DNA of 64,000 nucleotides, taken from assembly GCA_009773395.1 (NCBI GenBank), contig WRPI01000002.1, forward strand, positions 48,413-112,412, read 5' to 3'. The translations under genes were made by a program, and so were the position numbers. Position 1 is the stretch's first letter. The number at the start of each line of letters is the position of its first letter. Source of the stretch: Hyphomonadaceae bacterium (GTDB lineage Bacteria > Pseudomonadota > Alphaproteobacteria > Caulobacterales > Aquidulcibacteraceae). Below, one piece after another: positions 53,029 through 60,315 of the stretch. The notes under the pieces were generated by a model. That model did not search any database. It was not told the origin of the DNA and saw only the letters and a list, made by a program, of their open reading frames with translations.

Positions 53029-54039
53029 ATGCAAAATATCGAAAAGTTCATCAAAGGCTTGCCAAAGGCCGAATTGCATTTGCATTTAGAAGGCTCGCTT
53101 GAGCCTGAAATGATGTTCGAATTGGCCGCGCGTAATAATATCAAAATCCCGTTCAAAACACCCGATGAAGTGCGTGCTGCTTACAAGTTTTCAAACCTTC
53201 AAGAATTTTTGGACATTTATTACCAAGGCGCGTCGGTGCTGGTCACCGAGCAGGATTTTTATGATCTAACTTTTGCCTATTTAACCCGCATGAAGGCCGA
53301 TAATTGCAAACATATCGAGGTTTTCTTCGACCCGCAAACCCATACCGATAGGGGCATTGGTTTTGATGTGGTGGTGGGTGGTATTTCGCGCGCTTTGGCC
53401 GATGGCAAGGCAAAATATGGCATTACTTCGCGCCTCATCATGTGCTTTTTGCGCCATTTGCCAGAAGACGCCGCTTTCAAGACATTGGAACAAGCCAAGC
53501 CCTACTTGGACAAAATTATTGGCGTTGGGCTTGATTCTGGCGAAGTGGGCCATCCACCTTCAAAATTCGCGCGGGTTTTTGCGGCTGCGCGCGAACTTGG
53601 GCTTAAAATCGTTGCCCATGCTGGCGAAGAAGGCCCGCCCGAATATATTTATGAAGCGCTCGATTTATTGCATGTGGACCGCATAGATCATGGCAATCGT
53701 TGTATGGAAGACAACGCATTGGTGGCTCGGATTGCGAGTGCGGGTTTAACGCTTACGGTTTGCCCATTGTCCAATTTGGCATTGTGCGTTGTTAAAGATT
53801 TGAAAAAGCACCCTCTGCGCGAAATGATGGCGGCAGGGCTTAAAGTCACAATAAACAGCGATGATCCCGCCTATTTTGGCGGCTATCTAAACCAAAACTA
53901 TATTGAAACCGCACAAGCACTTGATCTAAGCCGCGATGAAATAATTACCTGCGCCAAAAACTCTTTTTTGGGTTCTTTCTTGCCCGATGATGAAATAGCC
54001 AAGCATTTAAGCGACATTGAGGTATATTGTTTTAGTTAA
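53029..54039 (+). CDS. Adenine deaminase of the adenosine deaminase superfamily
   Basis: About 336 residues. Metal and catalytic motifs of the ADA fold are complete: KAELHLHLEGSLEP (His17, His19), VAHAGEEGPPEYI (zinc His and Glu), DRIDHGNRCMED (His) and KVTINSDDPAYFGGY (Asp pair). The DDPAYFGGYL-N-Y block is characteristic of the adenine deaminase branch rather than true adenosine deaminases, so hydrolysis of adenine to hypoxanthine is the likely reaction. The track start at 52981 is replaced by ATG 53029, which has GAGAGG upstream. Confidence 0.88.
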   Translation: MQNIEKFIKGLPKAELHLHLEGSLEPEMMFELAARNNIKIPFKTPDEVRAAYKFSNLQEFLDIYYQGASVLVTEQDFYDLTFAYLTRMKADNCKHIEVFFDPQTHTDRGIGFDVVVGGISRALADGKAKYGITSRLIMCFLRHLPEDAAFKTLEQAKPYLDKIIGVGLDSGEVGHPPSKFARVFAAARELGLKIVAHAGEEGPPEYIYEALDLLHVDRIDHGNRCMEDNALVARIASAGLTLTVCPLSNLALCVVKDLKKHPLREMMAAGLKVTINSDDPAYFGGYLNQNYIETAQALDLSRDEIITCAKNSFLGSFLPDDEIAKHLSDIEVYCFS

Positions 54040-54045
54040 ATTAGT

Positions 54046-54720
54046 TCATTTAGGTTTTTGCCGGATTAACATAGGCACTCGGCATAGTTTCTTGGCCCAA
54101 TCGGCTGTCGGTGGGCAAAGCCAGTAATTGGTTTTCATTACTCTCGAATAATGCTCATGCAAGTTATCTTGAAAAATTGGTTCGTGGTGGGAAATTTTAT
54201 TTCTCAATGCTACTATTTTTGTTATTTCTTGACGAAGTTTCTTTCTATCAAATTTTCCCGTTGATTCGGTGAATATATTCACGAAATGTTTGCTCCAAAT
54301 GTATTGGTTATATCTATCGCCGAGCATTGCTGACCAAAAACCAAAACTTAGACCAGCCACGATACGGCGATTGTTAATTTGTTTATTTGAATTCATTATC
54401 CTTTGGATAGTGATTTCAAGGTCGCGCAACCGCTCGGATTCGATTGCCTTTCTGAATCTTGGATGCTCCCACCAATTTTCGCCAAAACTCGAGACAAGCC
54501 CAGCATTTATCTTGTTTCTTAAGTTGACTTCAACTGTTTGAATTATTATGTAGAAAGCCTCGCATAATAACGTGTTCCACATATAAAGTTTTAGTGCCCT
54601 CTGCTTATCTTGGGCGGCCACATAGAGGTATTTGGACAGCCTACCTTCGCTGATAGATTGGATTATTTGGTTAAGGTTATCCTCATCAGGTTCTTCGTAG
54701 CGTATCATGAAGTACCACAC
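54046..54720 (-). CDS. Abi-like HEPN protein (abortive infection family)
   Basis: A 224-residue protein resembling the Abi_2/AbiD-F family. LYMWNTLLCEAFYIIIQTVEVNLRNKI (about 45-71) is the family's conserved helix, FGFWSAMLGDRYNQYIW (about 126-142) the central motif, and RNKISHHEPIF (R173, H178) is the R-x4-H HEPN ribonuclease signature. Such genes often give phage resistance by cutting RNA. It is alone, convergent with the deaminase, with no other defence gene nearby. A structured 416-bp region lies upstream. Confidence 0.78.
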   Translation of the reverse strand: MWYFMIRYEEPDEDNLNQIIQSISEGRLSKYLYVAAQDKQRALKLYMWNTLLCEAFYIIIQTVEVNLRNKINAGLVSSFGENWWEHPRFRKAIESERLRDLEITIQRIMNSNKQINNRRIVAGLSFGFWSAMLGDRYNQYIWSKHFVNIFTESTGKFDRKKLRQEITKIVALRNKISHHEPIFQDNLHEHYSRVMKTNYWLCPPTADWAKKLCRVPMLIRQKPK

Positions 54721-54804
54721 ATCTGCAGTCAGTTAATTAATTGTAATACCCTTATTATGACTTTTTTAATTGACAAGTGTTATTGATGTTATTAGGAATA
54801 GTTT

Positions 54805-54893
54805 CGTGAGCTGGAAGTTGTCACTGTTTCATACGACCCCAGACTGAATAGATCCCCCGGACAGCGTAAGCCCTCCGGGGGTTTCGCTTTTGG
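54805..54893 (+). ncRNA. Candidate small RNA with rho-independent terminator
   Basis: TTGACA (54770-54775) is followed after 17 bases by a weak -10 (TAGGAA), giving a predicted start near 54805. The transcript would end at CCCCCGGA-N12-TCCGGGGG-tttcgctttt (54854-54890), an 8-bp GC stem with a T-rich tail. No plus-strand protein gene ends nearby that would need this terminator. No known RNA family was recognised; this is a candidate only. Confidence 0.4.
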
Positions 54894-54973
54894 ATAAAGT
54901 TGCAACTAGTAAGTATCCGCAAACCCTGTATTCTCAACATCAATCGCCAAGAGTTTGATTGCTTATTCTCACT

Positions 54974-55044
54974 TAGGTTAATCAGGATTAACCTAGGAAC
55001 CACTCTTACTGAGCATTGCCGTGAGGTTAATCTAGGATTAACCT
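54974..55044. promoter_or_regulatory. Paired operator-like palindromes (GGTTAATC..GATTAACC)
   Basis: TAGGTTAATC-AG-GATTAACCTA (54974-54995) and AGGTTAATC-TAG-GATTAACCT (55024-55044) are perfect palindromes, each followed by AGnAACCACT, with starts about 50 bp apart. The second also reads TTAA-N7-TTAAC, the CtrA pattern. They could be operators for the Abi-like gene or a multi-site regulator-binding region. Confidence 0.6.
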
Positions 55045-55136
55045 AGTAACCACTTTAACACTGCACGGCCATCGTCCAGTTGCTCTTTCAATAGCTTAAG
55101 ATAAGTATTAAACGTATCAACAATATCGGTTTATGG

Positions 55137-56270
55137 TTAAACCACCAATTCCCTAGTAATTTCACTAATATTTTTCGCACCGCAGAGTGCCATGTCGCGC
55201 AAAAGTTCGGATTTCAAGATTTCCAAAGCGCGTTCAACGCCAATCTGCCCAGCCGCGCCAAGGCCGTATAAATAAGCACGGCCAATTGCCACCGATGTTG
55301 CGCCCATGGCCAATGCTTTAACAATATCGGTGCCGCGCCTTATGCCGCCATCAAGGATTATCTCGGCGCGGCCTTTCACTTGTTCGGCAATTGCGGGTAA
55401 AGTGTCAATTGTTGCGGGGGAAGTGTCCAATTGCCGCCCACCGTGGTTGGAAATCCAAACTGCGTCCGTGCCAATATCGAGGCAATTTTGCGCGTCTTTG
55501 GCGGTTGAAATACCTTTAATTGCAAAATTGCCGCCCCATTCTTTGCGCATCCATTCTGCGTCTTTCCAAGTCACAGTGCGGTCAAATTGATTATTGATGA
55601 ATTCTATTATTCCACCACCATCGGTCTTAATATGTTTGAAATTCGCGGCATCGATTTTGCCGCTGCTGACCATATCCATCAAATAGGCAGGCCGTGACAA
55701 CATCTGGGTTATCACACTTAAGTTTGGTTTTGGTGGGATTGTGAACTTATTGCGGGGGTCACGCTCGCGATTGCCAGCAACTGGCACGTCGACAGTGAGG
55801 ATTATGCCGTCAAAGCCAGCGGCCTTTACGCGCGCTATGATGTCCTTCACCACGCCCCTATCTTTCCATACATAAATCTGGAAAAATTTTGGCCCCTTTG
55901 TTGCCGCCGCTACATCTTCAATCGAAGTTGAACCAATGGTCGAAATTGAATAAGGAATGCCGAATTTTTCGGCGGCTTTGGCGACCGCAATTTCGCCGCC
56001 TTTGGGGCTAAAAAGCCTTGAACTTGCGGTAGGCGATATAAAAAACGGCAATGCCGATTGCGCACCCATTACCTTGGCATTGGTATCAATTACCGAAATA
56101 TCGGTTAGCGCGCGCCACACCAGCGAGCGGTCCCGAAAACGAGAAATATTTCTCGCCAATGTGATTTCATCATCGGCCCCACCATCAATATAATCAAACA
56201 CCATTTTTGGCAGACGCTTTTTTGCCAATATGCGTAAATCGGCAATTGAAATTGCATTTTCTATAGACAT
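55137..56270 (-). CDS. FMN-dependent alpha-hydroxy-acid dehydrogenase (LldD-like)
   Basis: A 377-residue TIM-barrel flavoenzyme oxidising an L-alpha-hydroxy acid such as lactate. FMN and substrate motifs: DYIDGGADDEITL near the N-terminus, ISTIGSTSIEDVA, IILTVDVPVAGNRERD, and the active-site block WISNHGGRQLDTSPATIDTLP with the catalytic His (about 270-290), then IILDGGIRRGTDIVKALAMGATSVAIGR. Full length for the family. It is divergent from the dipeptidase gene, with a shared 86-bp promoter region. The precise substrate is uncertain. Confidence 0.92.
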   Translation of the reverse strand: MSIENAISIADLRILAKKRLPKMVFDYIDGGADDEITLARNISRFRDRSLVWRALTDISVIDTNAKVMGAQSALPFFISPTASSRLFSPKGGEIAVAKAAEKFGIPYSISTIGSTSIEDVAAATKGPKFFQIYVWKDRGVVKDIIARVKAAGFDGIILTVDVPVAGNRERDPRNKFTIPPKPNLSVITQMLSRPAYLMDMVSSGKIDAANFKHIKTDGGGIIEFINNQFDRTVTWKDAEWMRKEWGGNFAIKGISTAKDAQNCLDIGTDAVWISNHGGRQLDTSPATIDTLPAIAEQVKGRAEIILDGGIRRGTDIVKALAMGATSVAIGRAYLYGLGAAGQIGVERALEILKSELLRDMALCGAKNISEITRELVV

Positions 56271-56356
56271 GACAATATAAGTCTTTCAATAGGAACTGAA
56301 GTTGGCAACACATTATGCTAAACGATCTAGTGAATACAAGTGCAAAGGGCAAAAAT

Positions 56357-57520
56357 ATGAACAAGCGTAATTTGTTAATTGGCGGCGCGGCAACAATTGC
56401 GGCGCTTGCAATTGGCGGCGGCATTTACATAAAAAAGAAAACCGCGCCACCGCCAATTGGTTTTGAGCCAGATCCTGAATATGTCGCCAAGGCGCAGGCG
56501 CTGATTGCCGCTAACCCGATGATTGATACCCATGCCCACCCGGGTCGCACTTTTATTCGCGATAATGAAAATACTTCGCTGCCGCTTTTATTGCGCCTTT
56601 TGTCTGGCAATCGGACTAGCGAAGATAAATCAGTTGCGGACATGAATGGCGCGGGCATGGCGGCGGTTGCATTTGCTGGTGTTGCCGATTTTAACGTCAT
56701 TGGCTTCCAAAAAGGCGGTGGGCTTGTATCCGCGCGCGAATTTAGAGAAGGCGAGGCCATCGCCAGCTATCGACGCCAAATTGATAATCTTCGTGATGCA
56801 ATGGGTGCGAATGGAGTTGATATTGCGCTAACGCCTGCTGACATTCGCGCAGCAACTGCGGGCGATAAAGTCAAAGCGATATTAACAATGGAGGGCGCGG
56901 ATTTCCTCGAAGGCAAATTGGAACGCCTGAAAGAAATATATGATGACGGTATTCGCTCGGTGACAATCGTGCATTACCGCGCCAGCGAAGTTGGCGATAT
57001 CCAAACCCAAGCCCCAGTGCGCGGCGGCTTAACTGCGTTTGGCATTGAAGCTGTGAAAGAAATGCAGCGCTTGGGCATGATAATTGATCTCGCCCACGCA
57101 TCGGAGCCAACTGCATTCAAAGCGCTTGAAAATATCTCGGTGCCAGTAATGCTCTCGCACACCCATTTGAAAGGCGGCCCTGCGGGGGATTTCCCACGCT
57201 TTGTCACTAATGAACTCGCGCAGGCAGTTGTCAAAAACGGCGGCATTATTGGCGCTTGGCCTACTGGTGTTGGCATTACCACGCTAAAAGGCTTTGTCGA
57301 TAGGGTTTTTGAACTTGCCGAACGGGTTGGCATTGACGGCATTGCAATTGGCACCGATATGGACGCAAATTACAAACCTGTTTTGACCAAATATGCTGAT
57401 TTGGTGTTAGTGGTATCCGAGCTGTTACGCCGTGGCTTGAGTGAAATTGACGTTGCCAAATTCATGGGCGGCAATTTCTTGCGGGTATTTGATAAAGTTG
57501 TAGCAGCTGCGGCGAAATAA
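56357..57520 (+). CDS. Exported M19 membrane dipeptidase-like hydrolase
   Basis: About 387 residues. An N-terminal hydrophobic signal/anchor (KRNLLIGGAATIAALAIGGGIYI) is followed by the renal-dipeptidase-like TIM barrel: metal motif MIDTHAHPGRTF (His-x-His in place of the usual H-x-D), metal Glu in TMEGADFLEG, LIDLAHAS-type IIDLAHAS, MLSHTHLKGG, and IGTDMDAN. M19 enzymes hydrolyse dipeptides; the family also includes other amide hydrolases. The track starts at 56315; ATG 56357 is preferred. Its stop overlaps the CoA-transferase start (TAATG). Confidence 0.85.
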   Translation: MNKRNLLIGGAATIAALAIGGGIYIKKKTAPPPIGFEPDPEYVAKAQALIAANPMIDTHAHPGRTFIRDNENTSLPLLLRLLSGNRTSEDKSVADMNGAGMAAVAFAGVADFNVIGFQKGGGLVSAREFREGEAIASYRRQIDNLRDAMGANGVDIALTPADIRAATAGDKVKAILTMEGADFLEGKLERLKEIYDDGIRSVTIVHYRASEVGDIQTQAPVRGGLTAFGIEAVKEMQRLGMIIDLAHASEPTAFKALENISVPVMLSHTHLKGGPAGDFPRFVTNELAQAVVKNGGIIGAWPTGVGITTLKGFVDRVFELAERVGIDGIAIGTDMDANYKPVLTKYADLVLVVSELLRRGLSEIDVAKFMGGNFLRVFDKVVAAAAK

Positions 57521-58677
57521 TGCTGGCGACACAGAACCAAGGTGCATTGGCGGGCATAAAGGTCGTGGAAATGGGGCAGTTAATTGCTGGCCCATTTTGC
57601 GGACAATTATTGGGCGATATGGGCGCTGAAATTGCCAAAATTGAACCGCCATCGGGTGACCCAATGCGCGAATGGGGCCAAGGCGATGTGCCGACTTGGT
57701 TTCGGGTTTTGGGGCGCAATAAATATTCGGTGATGCTCGATTTGCGCACGAAAGAAGGCCAAGAAACTGCGCGCGATTTGATACTCAAAGCCGATGTATT
57801 GATTGAAAACTTTCGCCCTGGCACTTTGGAAAAATGGGGTCTTGCGCCCGAAGCTTTAATGAAAGCCAACCCAAAATTAATTGTCGCGCGTATTTCTGGC
57901 TATGGGCAAACTGGCCCTTACAAAGACGGCACTGGCTTTGGTGGGGTAGCTGAATGTATGGGCGGCTGGCGCAAAATTGTTGGTGATCCGGATGGCCCAC
58001 CAGCACGAATGGGGGTCTCAATCGGTGACAGCTTGGCTGCGTCTTATAGCGCTATGGGCGTTTTGGCGGCGCTTCATGTGCGAAATCAAACTGGTTTGGG
58101 GCAAATAATTGACACCGCACTTTATGAAAGCGTGCTGCAAGTCATGGAAGCAATGATTCCCGAATATGCCGTGACAGGGCATAAACGCACCCGCACGGGC
58201 GCAATATTGCCAAAAATCGCGCCTTCAAGTGTTTATCCATGTTTGGACGGTGAGTATATGATTGGCGGCAATGGCGATGCGATTTTTGCGCGGCTTTGCG
58301 ATGCCATGAATATGTCCGAACTTGCGCAAAATGCCCGCTATAAAACCCATTTGGCACGCGGCGAAAACCAATTGGAGCTTGACGAAATAATCGCAAGCTG
58401 GACCAAAACCAAAACCCTAGACGAATTATCGCAATTGATGCAGCAACATGGCGTTCCCGCAAGTCGGCTGTTTGATGCCGAAGATATGCTGGCCGACCCG
58501 CATTTTGCTGCACGAGAAGCCATCATCAGTGTGCCTGATGAAATATTGGGCGAAACCAAAATGCAAGGCACTTTCCCCAAATTATCGCGCAATCCAAGCT
58601 CAGTGCGCCGAGCGGCTCCCCGCGAAATTGGGCAAGACACTGAGGAGATTTTGGCGCGCTGGTTGGGGCAGGGCTAA
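57520..58677 (+). CDS. Class III CoA-transferase (CaiB/BaiF family)
   Basis: A 385-residue family III CoA-transferase. The N-terminal signature LAGIKVVEMGQLIAGPFCGQLLGDMGAEIAKIEPPSGDPMREWG and the knot-forming core ending LIENFRPGTLEKWGL are typical; the catalytic Asp lies in the D-L-R-T-K-E-G region, LDLRTKEGQ, to VGDPDGPPARMG. It moves CoA between organic acids, the pair being unknown. Translationally coupled to the dipeptidase gene, so the two may act on one catabolic substrate. Confidence 0.9.
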   Translation: MLATQNQGALAGIKVVEMGQLIAGPFCGQLLGDMGAEIAKIEPPSGDPMREWGQGDVPTWFRVLGRNKYSVMLDLRTKEGQETARDLILKADVLIENFRPGTLEKWGLAPEALMKANPKLIVARISGYGQTGPYKDGTGFGGVAECMGGWRKIVGDPDGPPARMGVSIGDSLAASYSAMGVLAALHVRNQTGLGQIIDTALYESVLQVMEAMIPEYAVTGHKRTRTGAILPKIAPSSVYPCLDGEYMIGGNGDAIFARLCDAMNMSELAQNARYKTHLARGENQLELDEIIASWTKTKTLDELSQLMQQHGVPASRLFDAEDMLADPHFAAREAIISVPDEILGETKMQGTFPKLSRNPSSVRRAAPREIGQDTEEILARWLGQG

Positions 58678-58714
58678 TAACTCCGATATGTTCGCCAAAA
58701 ATCAAGGAAATCTC

Positions 58715-59389
58715 TTACTCAGGTCTTTCACTATAAATCGGTTTTACTGCTTCGCATTTGACTCTATGCCTGCGCGAACCAATTGGAATAGCAAAATCAA
58801 TAATATGGCAATCAGAAAATGCGCCGATCGTTCCATTTAGAATGAAAATGTCGTCAAAATATCTGTGCTTGTCAAACACGGGAGTGCCCTCACTGTCGTT
58901 GAGGAACTTCCCATAGGCCAAAAGCCCCACACCTTCACAAAAAATGGCCCATTGTGTTTCATGCACAATGTCACCACCTTCTCTGCCGTCAGTTATGTCA
59001 TTGAACATCCGTACACACTGCTTCATAGTGGAAATTTCGATTCGAGCCGTTGAAACGTCGGATTTGATTGTCGGAGCCCAATCGTTGGGATCGAAAGACA
59101 AAATTGGCCTCCGCATTGAACTTTGACAAATTGAAAGTTCTTTCGATATAGAACAATATCCAATATTATTTGTTACAGACGGAAGCGTATCATTCTCACC
59201 AAACTCCATCATAAGCGGTCCAGTAACCATGATTTTTTCGTCTGCCGAAAAGCGAGCTGCTAATACGCGCATGACGCTAGTATATTTAATTGTGTCTAAG
59301 TGGGCTTCATTGACTTGTGCAGTATTACTACCCGAACATCCCAACATGAATCCTAGGGTTATTAGGGATGAGAAACGAGTAATCCGCAT
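58715..59389 (-). CDS. Predicted lipoprotein, unknown function
   Basis: 224 residues with a lipoprotein signal (SLITLGFMLGCSGS; lipobox Cys about 18). The mature domain has no recognised motif; Cys occur in NNIGYCSISKELSICQSS, MKQCVRMF and FSDCHII. The region 58.7-60.2 kb is AT-richer than its neighbours and holds only this and the next unknown gene, which suggests acquired or fast-evolving DNA (inference). Confidence 0.6.
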   Translation of the reverse strand: MRITRFSSLITLGFMLGCSGSNTAQVNEAHLDTIKYTSVMRVLAARFSADEKIMVTGPLMMEFGENDTLPSVTNNIGYCSISKELSICQSSMRRPILSFDPNDWAPTIKSDVSTARIEISTMKQCVRMFNDITDGREGGDIVHETQWAIFCEGVGLLAYGKFLNDSEGTPVFDKHRYFDDIFILNGTIGAFSDCHIIDFAIPIGSRRHRVKCEAVKPIYSERPE

Positions 59390-59649
59390 TTTATCGCAAT
59401 TCTTTTCGGTGACATTTCGATGGCATGAAGTGAAATATAGCTAAATTTCTTTCCTTTCTTATTAGGGCTAGACACGCTGATATTCAAGTCGAATTGATAC
59501 TTAAGGAATTATTTCTCTACCGAGTTGCGATTTAAGAATTATGCAATTGCTAATGCTTCGTGTTAGCGAAAAATGAGATTTTTTGGCGACTTTGGTTACG
59601 CGCGACTTATCTCAACAACCGCCTCGCATTGGTTTTCGGAGAGGAATTT
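59390..59649. other. AT-rich spacer, nothing recognised
   Basis: 260 bp between two unknown minus-strand genes. The plus-strand frame 59560-59769 has no coding character. It probably holds the promoter of the predicted lipoprotein gene. Confidence 0.4.
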
Positions 59650-60237
59650 TCACTTTTGGAAATTTCTGCCTCCATAATTCCTGTTAGAAGGCAATTTTTC
59701 TATTTCAGGGCAATATCTTTCGATATATTTGATTTTTGCAGGATTAGTATTAAGTATGCGGGATACTAAATCACATTTTCCGCTTTCATCATTTTCGCTA
59801 TCGAATGAATTCATTGTTCTTAAAATTACCTCGTTGTCATTGCTATTCGCGATGATCTGACGCGACCATGCTGGCAGCGGCTCCATGTAAGAATTTGCGT
59901 CGTAAATAGTTTGCATATGAACCCCTGTGAACTTATTCAAATCACCAGCATGAAAATTAAGGCTATCTCCATGCTCTTGGTCATAAAGGAGCATTTCAAT
60001 TGTCTTAAGTTTGACCCTCGAGCCACTAAATATAGTCTCCTTCTCTGCAAGAATAAAACTAAAAAACCTGATTTGCGTTTTCGCTGGCAATATTGAAACA
60101 ACCGCTACCCGATGTTTAGGTAATACATAAATAAAAAATGATGAGTAAAATACAACACTTAACAGAAACGACCCGATTAAACTCGTAACTGCAACAAGCA
60201 TTCGTTTCATAATTTTGCGGTTAGATTTGAAGGACAT
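59650..60237 (-). CDS. Membrane-anchored protein of unknown function
   Basis: 195 residues. One N-terminal transmembrane segment (MLVAVTSLIGSFLLSVVFYSSFFIYVLP, about 12-39) is followed by a soluble domain (VVSILPAKTQIRFFSFILAEKETIFSGSRVKLKTIEMLLY...). No catalytic motif is seen. The domain probably faces the periplasm. AT-rich codon use, like the preceding lipoprotein gene. Confidence 0.6.
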   Translation of the reverse strand: MSFKSNRKIMKRMLVAVTSLIGSFLLSVVFYSSFFIYVLPKHRVAVVSILPAKTQIRFFSFILAEKETIFSGSRVKLKTIEMLLYDQEHGDSLNFHAGDLNKFTGVHMQTIYDANSYMEPLPAWSRQIIANSNDNEVILRTMNSFDSENDESGKCDLVSRILNTNPAKIKYIERYCPEIEKLPSNRNYGGRNFQK

Positions 60238-60315
60238 GACTTTGGTATTGTTTCTAAACTAAGAACCCAAAAACTCCATTTGAAAATGTCTAATTCCAAT
60301 TGAAATCAAAGCGCT

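Larger units (their letters stand above)
54721..55136. other. Structured spacer upstream of the Abi-like gene, no protein gene
   Basis: 416 bp containing a possible sRNA with terminator (about 54805-54893), two perfect palindromes (54974-54995 and 55024-55044) and several TTAA motifs. The frame at 54821-55003 has no coding character. Confidence 0.6.
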
